A program made the translations under genes and the position numbers. The notes below the pieces were generated by a model. The model did not search any database. It saw only the letters and a list, made by a program, of their open reading frames with translations, and had not been told where the DNA came from. Positions 6,747 to 15,150 of a stretch of DNA of 64,000 nt are shown piece after piece; positions within the stretch are counted from its first letter, which is position 1, and every line of letters starts with the position of its first letter. This stretch comes from Nocardia sp. NRRL S-836 (GTDB lineage Bacteria > Actinomycetota > Actinomycetes > Mycobacteriales > Pseudonocardiaceae): the NCBI RefSeq assembly GCF_001279525.1, contig NZ_LGDY01000090.1, positions 83,378 to 147,377 of the forward strand, in the 5' to 3' direction.

Positions 6747-9032
6747 GTGGCAGGCACACTACACTACCGACTAAAAGTCACTCACATCTATCAACGTCGT
6801 TTCGAGCAAAGCGAACTAGCCGAAGCCTTGAAGACGAGTCATTGGTACATCATTACTAGACGACCAGCCGTCAGGATAATTGAAGGTTCGGCAAACCTCG
6901 ACAATAAAATAATGACAGTAGATGTGACTACAAGTGCCGATCTCGCCAGCAGCCGATTGACGCGGACGCTCGGTCTTGATTTCGGAAACTCCCAATCCCT
7001 AACAGATTTCCAAACTTACGAGAATGGTGCTTATTTTTCTGTCAATATTGATGGAAGGATCATGCATGGCGATGCATGGACACTTGCTTCACTACTTTCT
7101 CGGGCAGATAAAGAACTTGCGGCTCAAGAGGTTCTCTACATCGGCGAGGCATTCGGAACAGACGGTTCGACCAATGTCTGGAACCGCGTAAAAGCACACG
7201 AAAAGTTACAGCGCATATACGAACACCATGCCGATTACGATTGCGACATATTTGTGGCGCCGTTGTCTCTAGAGCGTTCACACTGGGTTGCCGATGATCA
7301 CATTAGTGACGCTGAGCCTGGGTTTGACCTAGAGGGATATTACAAGCACTTCGCGACCTACGATGGCGCGATCCGTAAAGCGTCAGTAGACCTGATTGAA
7401 CACAGCCTTATATCCCATTTCACTCCCTACTACAATGAGAAGTTAATTGAGTGGCGCCGCGAAGAACCAACTAAAAGTATGCGGCTAATGAGAGAAACGG
7501 GTTTCCGTTTGATGCAAGTTCACCTAAGTGGATGGTGGGGTCTGGCAAGATTTTACTCTGGCAAGGTACCTGATAAGTTCCGCAGCCATCTAATTTTACA
7601 CGACTTACCACCAGTACCACGACGTCCCACCTTTCAGGCTATCGCGGCTGACCACATTAGTGACTCGGGACCGAGTGGAATGATGGTACGAGAGGGACAG
7701 GCACTGCTTGAAGATGCTGCGGAACGAACTGGCGTTACAATACGGGTCTTCGGCGAGCAGGCACCAAGTATGCGTAAACCACCAGGTTTGGTGATGCCAG
7801 CGGTTCCTCTTCCGAAGAGCAAAAATTCTACTGCCTCCGACAACCTTCGCTCTAGCATCACTCAGCAAAGAGAAGAAGCCGAGAAGGAAAATGCGCCGAT
7901 CGACCATCCCGGAAAGTCTACTTACGATCCTAAAACAGGAACTATCGTAGCCGGAGTGCACGCCGATGGCACTATAGAGCGTCGCCGCCTACACAATCCT
8001 TCTACCGGAACAATAAATTCAACACTTATTTTTGGCGATACCGGAACCGGACGTTCGAATCAATTATTACTGCTTACAACAGAAGCGCTAATGACCGGAT
8101 TATTCATACCTGCAGTAGCAGATGTTGAAGCCAAAGGTAGTTGGAGAGAAAACTTCGGCACAGATGAGAATAGTCGCTTATTTGCCGCCGGCATAGAGGA
8201 ATCAATCAAACTTCTTTCTAATCTGTGTGGGGTGATGGATTCTCGCGCAGGCGAAAATGCCTACAAGCGTCCGACTCGTGAATCCCCTGCCGTCATGCTT
8301 GCCGTTGATGACGGAGATGCACTTCTCCGCAGTGAGCGCAGCGCATCGCTAATCATGAAGATATTGTCCGAGGGTGGTGCGGTCGGCATAGGCATATCTC
8401 TAGTGCTGGGTGACATCCTTGAATTCGAAGATAGTCGGCCATTAATGTCAACTTTGATGACCGCTGACTACAAGTTTGCCTATACACCACGAGGCCGGGC
8501 GATACTAAGGTATCTGGATGCAGAATTCGGCCCGAAGCGCACCAGGACATGGAGCAACAACGACGATGTCCCTCTCTTCGTGGTTCACCAGGACGGCAAT
8601 AACGCGGTGCTCGGGTTTGCCGTCGCATGGCTTAACGCCGAAAATGACGCGGACTCCGCCAAAAGGTGGGCCAACGAACAAGTCCGGGACCTTCGGCAAA
8701 GCTTGATCGGAGATTGGCGGCGAGTCGGTGAGTCTGCGGAATCTTTCTGGAATATGGATTTAGTTCCCAATCGATGGTTTCTTCGCAGACACGACGACGT
8801 CTGGCTATTGGTAGCGGCGCAGACGAATATGATGGACTTGTCCGGTCCAGACCTAATCGAGTGGGCGGAAGCTCAGATCGAGGCACGATACGAAGTCGAT
8901 CTAACAGCCTGGCAGGTCGGCCCTGGAGTTAGAGGATCAAGATCCTCGACGTTTTACATTGAAGCCAGCGGTGGGATTTCCGTAAAAGACCGATCGGAAA
9001 CATTCAAACGATTTATCGCCAGTCTCCATTGA
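6747..9032 (+). CDS. Predicted GIY-YIG-like nuclease fused to a P-loop (FtsK/HerA-type) ATPase
   Basis: A 761-residue protein in markedly lower-GC DNA than its neighbours, with AT-ending codons common. Residues 129-230 carry a GIY-YIG-like set: YIG (131-133), Arg147 and His151 on the following helix, then Glu218 and Asn230 in EHSLISHFTPYYN, matching the E...LI...P..N tail of that nuclease superfamily. The opening GIY strand is not obvious. Residues 370-395 are a charged linker. Residues 424-445 hold a Walker A-like loop, GDTGTGRS, with Arg where Lys is usual. Residues 516-524 hold a Walker B-like strand, VMLAVDDGD. The fold resembles FtsK/HerA/TraB pumps. No transmembrane segment. It is a lone gene with its own operators and no nearby integrase. 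A DNA-targeting defence or transfer role is inference. Confidence 0.7.
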   Translation: MAGTLHYRLKVTHIYQRRFEQSELAEALKTSHWYIITRRPAVRIIEGSANLDNKIMTVDVTTSADLASSRLTRTLGLDFGNSQSLTDFQTYENGAYFSVNIDGRIMHGDAWTLASLLSRADKELAAQEVLYIGEAFGTDGSTNVWNRVKAHEKLQRIYEHHADYDCDIFVAPLSLERSHWVADDHISDAEPGFDLEGYYKHFATYDGAIRKASVDLIEHSLISHFTPYYNEKLIEWRREEPTKSMRLMRETGFRLMQVHLSGWWGLARFYSGKVPDKFRSHLILHDLPPVPRRPTFQAIAADHISDSGPSGMMVREGQALLEDAAERTGVTIRVFGEQAPSMRKPPGLVMPAVPLPKSKNSTASDNLRSSITQQREEAEKENAPIDHPGKSTYDPKTGTIVAGVHADGTIERRRLHNPSTGTINSTLIFGDTGTGRSNQLLLLTTEALMTGLFIPAVADVEAKGSWRENFGTDENSRLFAAGIEESIKLLSNLCGVMDSRAGENAYKRPTRESPAVMLAVDDGDALLRSERSASLIMKILSEGGAVGIGISLVLGDILEFEDSRPLMSTLMTADYKFAYTPRGRAILRYLDAEFGPKRTRTWSNNDDVPLFVVHQDGNNAVLGFAVAWLNAENDADSAKRWANEQVRDLRQSLIGDWRRVGESAESFWNMDLVPNRWFLRRHDDVWLLVAAQTNMMDLSGPDLIEWAEAQIEARYEVDLTAWQVGPGVRGSRSSTFYIEASGGISVKDRSETFKRFIASLH

Positions 9033-9124
9033 GTCCCAGTAGGTTGCGATATGCGAGATCGATACAACGTACATTAACTTCAGGCGCGGTCATGTAGGTA
9101 AAGGTGACATATCTCTCGGAGGGC

Positions 9125-9262
9125 TTCGTGTCATCCCGCCGACCTGGCTCGTCCCAACCGCGCGTGTCAAGGGGCACCTTCCGTCCACACGGGACTGCTG
9201 GGCTGGGTTTGCCCCCTTGACGCGTGTGGTTGCCCTCGTGGAGGTCGGCGGGATGACACGAA
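9125..9262. repeat. Large nested inverted repeat, 21-bp perfect outer arms
   Basis: The outer arms are 9125-9145 (begins TTCGTGTCATCCCGCC) and 9242-9262, exact complements over 21 bp. Inside, a second pair (CGCGTGTCAAGGGGC near 9161-9175 against GCCCCCTTGACGCG at 9211-9224) pairs with a 2-nt bulge. The whole can fold into one extended cruciform of about 138 nt. It could be a miniature transposable element, a recombination site or a structured RNA. Confidence 0.6.
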
Positions 9263-9658
9263 ACCCGGTCCCCGCTGGTTCGCGAGCTGTCGACGGCTCC
9301 CGGTCATCCTGCTGGCCTGCCCGTCCGGCGGGGACATGATCTTGTGGCTTGCGGTCCCTGGCGGGGTCGGGCGGCCGCTGTCCCGCTCGCCCAGAGTTCA
9401 AAGATCTCAAGACCGGCTTTGGCTACGGAATTCAGTGGCGTTTCAGCAATCCTGAAGAATAGTAGAAAATAGGCAGCTTCTCCAGGCCGGAGCACCGTGG
9501 AAGTACACATAGCTCAACATTGCATCTAATCGTCAAAATACCTCGAAACTGTGCTGCACTGGCACTGCTGACCTGGCTTCAGCGGCGGAGCGCACTGAGC
9601 GTGTCGGCGGCCCGCTGAGGGTACGCGAATGGCAGCCGTTCTCGCAGGTAGACTTCGC

Positions 9659-9697
9659 AGCAGAGCCCCCGGCGATGGTCTTGCCAGGGGCTCTGCT
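9659..9697 (-). terminator. Hairpin downstream of the dimethylargininase gene
   Basis: AGCAGAGCCCC (9659-9669) pairs perfectly with GGGGCTCTGCT (9687-9697) across a 17-nt loop. It lies 147 bp past the stop of the 9844-10728 gene in its transcription direction. There is no strong U-tract, so termination is plausible rather than certain. Confidence 0.4.
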
Positions 9698-9843
9698 TGT
9701 TCCATACATGTTCCAGAGACAGCCACAGAAGGCCGCAGTCAGCGACAGACGGTGACCTGACGACGTTGGCAGCATCGAAGCAGGTCAGGCCGCATATGAG
9801 GCCTTCAAGCAGGAACAGCGGAACGGCACTGCGTGGGCGAGGT

Positions 9844-10728
9844 CTAGCCGCGCAGCTCCATCGTGCAGCACTTCGGGCCGCCACCCGACTTGCGCAGTTC
9901 CGAGATGTCCACCAGAACGGGCTCGAATCCCCGCAACGCCACCTGCTCGGCGAGGTGCGTGGCCTCGACCGGCATCACGACGTGCTTGCCGTCGGACACG
10001 GCGTTAAGGCCCAGGCAGACGGCGTCGTCGTCGTTGGCGATGACGGCGTCGGGGAAGAGGCGGCGGAGAACGGCCTGCGAGCCCGGCGAGAAGGCTTCCG
10101 GGTAGTAGGCGACCAGTGGGTTCGGGGACTGGTCGTCGAGCATGAACAGGGCCACGTCGAGGTGGTAGAAGCGCGGGTCGACCAGCTGCAGGGAGACGAC
10201 CGGGACGCCGAGCACCTCCTGGGCCTCGGAGTGGGCGTGCGGGTCGGTGCGGAAGCCGGTGCCGGCCAGGAGGAGGGAGCCGGTCCAGGTGAAGTCGCCC
10301 TCGGCCTCGTTCACGGCGGTGGGCATGACGACCGACGAGTAGCCGGAGGCGAGGAACCAGCGGCGGAAGTGGTCGGCTTCCGCGGCACGCTGGGGGGCGC
10401 GGAAGCGGGAGCCGAGGACGCGGCCGTCGATGACGGTGCCGCTGTTGGCGGAGAAGACCATGTCCGGCAGGCCGGGGATCGGGTCGATGACGTCGACCCG
10501 GTGGCCCAGGCGCTCGTAGGTCTCCTTCAGGGCCGTCCACTGCTCCACGGCCAGCGAGGTGCTGGTGGGCCGGGTGGGATCCATCCACGGGTTGATGGCG
10601 TACTCCACCGTGAAGTACGTCGGCGGGCACATCAGGTACCGACGGGTGGTCGGCATGCGCGTCGGCGCGAAGGGTGCGGCGATGTCGAGCGTGATCGGCT
10701 CGCCCGGCCCGGAGATGGATACCGTCAT
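9844..10728 (-). CDS. ddaH: Dimethylargininase (N(G),N(G)-dimethylarginine dimethylaminohydrolase family)
   Basis: A 294-residue enzyme of the guanidino-group-modifying superfamily, which hydrolyses methylated arginines, or a close substrate, to citrulline and an amine. The family's features are present: an early RRYLMCPPTYFTVEYAINPWM substrate loop, DMVFSANSGTV (Asp of the active site), EGDFTW, the catalytic-His region FYHLDVALFML, and the nucleophile Cys near the C-terminus in GGPKCCTMELRG. The start is the ATG at 10728, so the longer frame to 11049 is rejected. It is divergent from an AsnC regulator, a common actinobacterial pairing for amino-acid catabolism. The exact substrate is not proven by sequence. 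Confidence 0.85.
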   Translation of the reverse strand: MTVSISGPGEPITLDIAAPFAPTRMPTTRRYLMCPPTYFTVEYAINPWMDPTRPTSTSLAVEQWTALKETYERLGHRVDVIDPIPGLPDMVFSANSGTVIDGRVLGSRFRAPQRAAEADHFRRWFLASGYSSVVMPTAVNEAEGDFTWTGSLLLAGTGFRTDPHAHSEAQEVLGVPVVSLQLVDPRFYHLDVALFMLDDQSPNPLVAYYPEAFSPGSQAVLRRLFPDAVIANDDDAVCLGLNAVSDGKHVVMPVEATHLAEQVALRGFEPVLVDISELRKSGGGPKCCTMELRG

Positions 10729-10775
10729 GGATCGAAATGTAAAGGGCGGGATGACCGTCGAACAACGCCGCAGTA

Positions 10776-10783
10776 TTGCGCAA
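10776..10783. promoter_or_regulatory. Short palindrome in the ddaH-asnC divergent region
   Basis: TTGCGCAA lies 12-19 bp before the asnC start and just upstream of a -10-like TAGGGC (10786-10791), which implies an almost leaderless asnC message. It is a plausible autoregulatory AsnC/Lrp half-site, assigned by position only. Confidence 0.3.
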
Positions 10784-10794
10784 ACTAGGGCAGA

Positions 10795-11244
10795 ATGTTG
10801 CGTGTGGACAGCATCGACCAGCGAATCATTTCGTGCCTGATGGCGAACGCACGGTCCAGCTACGCGGAGATCGGCAAGGAGGTCGGTCTCAGCGCGCCCG
10901 CGGTGAAGCGGCGGGTGGACAAACTGCTGGACAACGGGGTGTTGCGGGGCTTCACGGCGGTGGTGGACCCGGAGGCGCTGGGGTGGGGCACCGAGGCGTT
11001 CGTGGAGGTGCACTGCAAGGGCAACGTGGCGCCGCACGACATCCAGCACCGGCTGGAGCCGATGGCCGAGGTCAGAGCCGCCTACACGGTGTCAGGGGCG
11101 GCGGACGCGATCGTGCACCTGCGGGCCGCGGACATCCACCACCTGGAGACGGCGCTCGAGCGGCTGCGGGCCGTGGAGATCATCGACCGGACGGTGTCGA
11201 CGGTGGTGCTGTCCCGGCTGCTGGACCGGCCGCCGGCGCCCTAG
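10795..11244 (+). CDS. Lrp/AsnC-family transcriptional regulator
   Basis: A 149-residue regulator. Residues 5-65 form the AsnC-type helix-turn-helix (IDQRIISCLMANARSSYAEIG, then LSAPAVKRRVDKLLDNGVLRGF). Residues 75-145 are the RAM ligand-binding domain (EAFVEVHCKG, AYTVSGAADAIVHLRA). It is probably an amino-acid-sensing feast/famine regulator of the divergent ddaH and of itself. The ATG at 10795 follows a -10-like box by 3 nt, so translation is likely leaderless. A crotonase gene follows 9 bp downstream and is probably cotranscribed. Confidence 0.9.
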   Translation: MLRVDSIDQRIISCLMANARSSYAEIGKEVGLSAPAVKRRVDKLLDNGVLRGFTAVVDPEALGWGTEAFVEVHCKGNVAPHDIQHRLEPMAEVRAAYTVSGAADAIVHLRAADIHHLETALERLRAVEIIDRTVSTVVLSRLLDRPPAP

Positions 11245-11253
11245 AGTCCGGGC

Positions 11254-11994
11254 ATGGCCGAGGTTCTGCTGGAGCACAACGATTCCGTCGCCGTGATCAC
11301 GATCGACGACCCGGAACGGCGCAACGCGCTCACGATCGATCTCTCCCAGGCGCTCGCGGACAAGGTCGCCGAGGCGGAGCGGCACGCCAACGCGCTGATC
11401 GTCACGGGGGCGCCGCCGGCGTTCTGCGCGGGTGCGGACCTCACCCAGCTCGGCAACTCCGCCGACGAGGGGCTCAAGCGGATCTACCGCGGTTTCCTCG
11501 CCGTGGCGAACGCGCGCATCCCCACCATCGCCGCGGTCAACGGGGCCGCGGTCGGTGCCGGGCTCAACCTCGCGCTCGCGTGCGATGTCCTGGTGGCAGG
11601 ACCGCGGGCGCGGTTCGACGCGCGGTTCCTCCAGCTCGGCATCCACCCCGGCGGCGGGATGACGTGGATGTTGCAGCGCAAGGTGGGGCCGCAGACGGCG
11701 ACGGCCATGACGTTGTTCGGGCAGGTCCTCGACGCGGACGAGGCGGTCAGGACCGGCTTGGCCTACACGAGGGCGGAAGATCCGGTGCAGACTGCGAAGG
11801 AGCTGGCGAAGGCGGCCGCGGAGGCTCCGGGGGAACTCGTCCGGACCATCAAGGCCACTATGCGGGTGACCGATGTTCTCGACGACCACGGGGAAGCCGT
11901 CGAGACGGAGCTGCGGCCACAGGTTGCTTCGATCGACACTCCAGAGTTCGCTGCGAGGCTTGCCGCGATGAAGGCTCGGATCAGCGGTCGGTAA
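11254..11994 (+). CDS. Crotonase-fold enzyme lacking both canonical hydratase glutamates
   Basis: A 246-residue protein of the enoyl-CoA hydratase/isomerase family. The CoA-binding start (ERRNAL), the oxyanion-hole loop (PAFCAGADL), and the second Gly loop (NGAAVGAGLNLALACDVLVA) are clear. In rat mitochondrial hydratase the two catalytic glutamates follow GGGC and QP. Here the matching positions read GAGLN (Asn) and DARFLQLG (no Glu). Hence classical syn-hydration is unlikely, and isomerase, hydrolase or other crotonase chemistry should be considered. It is 9 bp after the AsnC gene. The fold is certain; the reaction is not. Confidence 0.8.
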   Translation: MAEVLLEHNDSVAVITIDDPERRNALTIDLSQALADKVAEAERHANALIVTGAPPAFCAGADLTQLGNSADEGLKRIYRGFLAVANARIPTIAAVNGAAVGAGLNLALACDVLVAGPRARFDARFLQLGIHPGGGMTWMLQRKVGPQTATAMTLFGQVLDADEAVRTGLAYTRAEDPVQTAKELAKAAAEAPGELVRTIKATMRVTDVLDDHGEAVETELRPQVASIDTPEFAARLAAMKARISGR

Positions 11995-12204
11995 GTGTTA
12001 CCTTGAGTAACAGGTAAGAGGGTGACGTGTGCCGCATTCGGGTATCCGCTGGTAGTGCTGTGCTTACCGTGTGGTGAAGGACCCGGTGCGGCAGATGGGA
12101 CTTTTTGTCTCGCCTAGTGGTACATGGCCCGTCTCGCGGGCGGTCCTGGCGACTACCCTCGCGGTGGGGCACAGCCACCCTTGGAGAGAGGTATCGGCGT
12201 AGGA

Positions 12205-14043
12205 ATGAGCACTGAGACCCGCAAGCTGGATCGCGTTGTGATCCGCTTCGCCGGCGACTCCGGTGACGGCATGCAGCTCACCGGAGACCGGTTCACGTCG
12301 GAAGCGGCGGCGTTCGGGAACGACCTCGCCACGCAGCCCAACTTCCCCGCCGAGATCCGCGCACCACAGGGCACCCTGCCCGGTGTGTCGTCGTTCCAGC
12401 TGCACTTCGCCGACTACGACATCCTGACGCCGGGCGACCGCCCCGACGTGCTCGTGGCGATGAACCCGGCCGCGCTCAAGGCGAACGTCGTCGACCTTCC
12501 CGACGGCGGCATCCTGATCGTCAACACCGACGAGTTCACCAAGCGGAACCTGACCAAGGTCGGGTACGACTCGAACCCGCTCGAAGACGCCTCGCTGGAG
12601 CGGTTCCAGGTCCACAAGATCGCGATGGCCACGTTGACCATCGGCGCCCTGGAGGAGACCGGCCTGGGCAAGAAGGACGCGGAACGGGCGAAGAACATGT
12701 TCGCGCTCGGCCTGCTGTCCTGGATGTACCACCGGCCGACCGAGGGCACGGAACGGTTCCTGCGCGAGAAGTTCGCGAAGAAGCCGGACATCGCCGAGGC
12801 CAACGTCCTGGCGTTCCGCGCGGGCTGGAACTACGGCGAGACGACCGAGGCCTTCGCCGTCACCTACGAGGTGGCGCCCGCGAAGCTGAACACCGGTACC
12901 TACCGCCAGATCACCGGCAACACGGCGACCGCGTACGGCATCGTCGCGGCGGCGCAGCGCTCCAAGCTGCCCGTCGTGCTCGGCACCTACCCGATCACGC
13001 CGGCGTCGGACATCCTGCACGAGCTGTCGAAGCACAAGAACTTCGACATCACGACCGTGCAGGCCGAGGACGAGATCGCCGGCATCGGCATCGCGCTCGG
13101 CGCGTCCTACGGCGGCGCGCTCGGTGTCACGTCGACGTCCGGCCCCGGCATCGCGCTGAAGTCCGAGACCATCGGCCTCGCCGTGATGACCGAGCTGCCG
13201 CTGCTGGTGATCGACGTGCAGCGCGGTGGCCCGTCCACCGGTCTGCCGACGAAGACCGAGCAGGCCGACCTGCTGCAGGCGATGTTCGGCCGCAACGGCG
13301 AGTCGCCGGTGCCGATCGTCGCGCCGCAGTCGCCGTCCGACTGCTTCGACGCGGTGATGGACGCCTGCCGCATCGCGCTGAAGTACCGCACGCCGGTGCT
13401 GTTCCTGTCCGACGGCGCGATCGCGAACGGTTCCGAGCCGTGGCTGATCCCGGACGTCGACTCGCTGCCCGACCTCACCGTCGAGTTCGCGACCGACCCG
13501 GAGAACTTCCAGCCGTACTCGCGCGACCCGGAGACGCTGGCCCGCCCGTGGGCCGTGCCCGGTACGCCCGGCCTGCAGCACCGCATCGGCGGGCTGGAGA
13601 AGCAGGACGTGACCGGCAACATCTCCTACGACCCGGAGAACCACGACCGGATGGTCCGCCTGCGCCAGGCGAAGATCGACGGCATCGAGGTCCCCGACGT
13701 CGTGGTGGACGACCCGAGCGGCGAGGCCCGCGTGCTCGTCCTGGGCTGGGGTTCGTCCTACGGCCCGATCGGCGCGGCCGCGCGCCGGGTCCGCAAGCTG
13801 GGCCTGCCGGTCGCGCACGCGCACCTGCGCCACCTCAACCCGTTCCCGAAGAACCTGGGCCAGGTGCTGAAGTCGTACGACAAGGTGATCGTCCCGGAAA
13901 TGAACCTGGGCCAGCTCGCGTTGTTGTTGAGGGCCAGGTACCTGGTGGACGCGGTTTCCTACACCAAGGTGCAGGGTCTGCCCTTCAAGGCGGAGGAGCT
14001 CCAGGACGTGCTCGCTGACGTGATCAAGGGGGTGTCGGCGTGA
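12205..14043 (+). CDS. korA: 2-oxoacid:ferredoxin oxidoreductase, fused gamma-alpha subunit
   Basis: A 612-residue subunit of the oxygen-tolerant actinobacterial 2-oxoglutarate:ferredoxin oxidoreductase, which makes succinyl-CoA and reduced ferredoxin. The N-terminal gamma domain has FAGDSGDGMQLTGDRF. The alpha domain, from about residue 220, has GTYPITPASDILHEL, EDEIAGIGIALGASYGG, TSTSGPGIALKSE and the Thr/Gly loop GPSTGLPTKTEQ. The start is ATG 12205 with purine-rich GGAGAGAGG upstream; an in-frame extension to 12124 is unlikely. korB overlaps by 4 bp. It could equally act on another 2-oxoacid. Confidence 0.9.
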   Translation: MSTETRKLDRVVIRFAGDSGDGMQLTGDRFTSEAAAFGNDLATQPNFPAEIRAPQGTLPGVSSFQLHFADYDILTPGDRPDVLVAMNPAALKANVVDLPDGGILIVNTDEFTKRNLTKVGYDSNPLEDASLERFQVHKIAMATLTIGALEETGLGKKDAERAKNMFALGLLSWMYHRPTEGTERFLREKFAKKPDIAEANVLAFRAGWNYGETTEAFAVTYEVAPAKLNTGTYRQITGNTATAYGIVAAAQRSKLPVVLGTYPITPASDILHELSKHKNFDITTVQAEDEIAGIGIALGASYGGALGVTSTSGPGIALKSETIGLAVMTELPLLVIDVQRGGPSTGLPTKTEQADLLQAMFGRNGESPVPIVAPQSPSDCFDAVMDACRIALKYRTPVLFLSDGAIANGSEPWLIPDVDSLPDLTVEFATDPENFQPYSRDPETLARPWAVPGTPGLQHRIGGLEKQDVTGNISYDPENHDRMVRLRQAKIDGIEVPDVVVDDPSGEARVLVLGWGSSYGPIGAAARRVRKLGLPVAHAHLRHLNPFPKNLGQVLKSYDKVIVPEMNLGQLALLLRARYLVDAVSYTKVQGLPFKAEELQDVLADVIKGVSA

Positions 14044-15092
14044 CTGCGATCGACCTCGGAATCCCGGGCCTGACCGGAGTTCCCACGACTGACGAGAAGC
14101 AGACGGCCAGGGACTACAAGTCCGACCAGGAAGTCCGCTGGTGCCCCGGCTGCGGCGACTACATCGTGCTCAACACCATGCAGTCGTTCCTGCCGACGCT
14201 GGGTCTCAAGCGCGAGAACATCGTGTTCGTGTCGGGCATCGGGTGCTCGTCCCGCTTCCCGTACTACATGAACACCTACGGCATGCACTCCATCCACGGC
14301 CGTGCGCCGGCCATCGCCACGGGTCTTGCCGTGGCACGGCCGGACCTGTCGGTGTGGGTGGTGACCGGTGACGGCGACGCGCTCTCCATCGGCGGCAACC
14401 ACCTGATCCACACGCTGCGCCGCAACGTGAACCTCAAGATCCTGCTGTTCAACAACCGGATCTACGGTCTCACCAAGGGCCAGTACTCGCCGACCTCGGA
14501 AGAGGGCAAGGTCACCAAGTCGACCCCGATCGGCTCGCTGGACCACCCGTTCAACCCGGTGTCGCTGGCGCTGGGTGCGGAGGCCTCCTTCGTGGGCCGG
14601 GCGCTCGACTCGGACAAGGCGGGCCTCACGTCGGTGCTGCGCCAGGCCGCCGAGCACCGCGGCTCCGCGCTCGTGGAGATCTACCAGAACTGCCCGATCT
14701 TCAACGACGGCGCGTTCGACGTGCTCAAGGACGCCGACGAGGCGCAGCGCCGGATCATCAACGTCGTCGACGGCGAGCCGATCCGGTTCGGCCGCGAGGG
14801 CGAGTACTGCGTGGTGCGCGAGGGCTTCGGCCTGGCGGTCGCGAAGTCGGCCGACGTGGACGCCTCGGACATCGTGGTGCACGACGCCTCGGACCTGAAC
14901 CTGTCGTTCGCGCTGTCCCGGCTGTCGACGCAGGACCTCACGCACACGGTGACCGGTGTGTTCCGGCGTGCGGACCGTCCGACGTACGACGACGGTGCAC
15001 GGGCGCAGGTGGCGGCCGCCAAGCAGGCCAAGCCCGCTGACCTGAGCAAGATCCTGCACGGCAAGGACACCTGGACCGTGGTCGGCAGCTGA
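14040..15092 (+). CDS. korB: 2-oxoacid:ferredoxin oxidoreductase, beta (TPP-binding) subunit
   Basis: A 350-residue beta subunit that binds thiamine diphosphate and one [4Fe-4S] cluster. WCPGCGDY near residue 37 gives cluster cysteines. The TPP motif runs from GDGDALSIGGNHL to NNRIYGLTKGQYSPTS. The start overlaps the korA stop (GTGA), showing coupled translation and fixed stoichiometry. A strong terminator follows 13 bp after the stop. Reduced ferredoxin from this enzyme could feed the NuoI-like proteins, but no link is encoded here. Confidence 0.92.
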   Translation: MTAIDLGIPGLTGVPTTDEKQTARDYKSDQEVRWCPGCGDYIVLNTMQSFLPTLGLKRENIVFVSGIGCSSRFPYYMNTYGMHSIHGRAPAIATGLAVARPDLSVWVVTGDGDALSIGGNHLIHTLRRNVNLKILLFNNRIYGLTKGQYSPTSEEGKVTKSTPIGSLDHPFNPVSLALGAEASFVGRALDSDKAGLTSVLRQAAEHRGSALVEIYQNCPIFNDGAFDVLKDADEAQRRIINVVDGEPIRFGREGEYCVVREGFGLAVAKSADVDASDIVVHDASDLNLSFALSRLSTQDLTHTVTGVFRRADRPTYDDGARAQVAAAKQAKPADLSKILHGKDTWTVVGS

Positions 15093-15105
15093 CCCGCGAC
15101 CAAGC

Positions 15106-15139
15106 GAAAGGCCCCCACCGAAAGCGGTGGGGGCCTTTC
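15106..15139. terminator. Bidirectional intrinsic terminator
   Basis: GAAAGGCCCCCACCG (15106-15120) pairs perfectly with CGGTGGGGGCCTTTC (15125-15139) across AAAG. It lies between the convergent korB and sunset-domain genes and reads GC stem plus T-rich end in both directions. Confidence 0.9.
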
Positions 15140-15150
15140 TGCGCTACGGG

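Larger units (their letters stand above)
9033..9843. other. Non-coding right flank of the low-GC island
   Basis: About 800 bp with no supportable gene. It contains the large nested inverted repeat at 9125-9262, a stretch of lower GC around 9400-9560 continuous in composition with the 6747 gene, and a hairpin at 9659-9697. Open frames here (for example 9090-9410 on the minus strand) are Arg/Pro/Ser-rich and look like frame shadows. No tRNA or att-like direct repeat was recognised. Confidence 0.4.
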
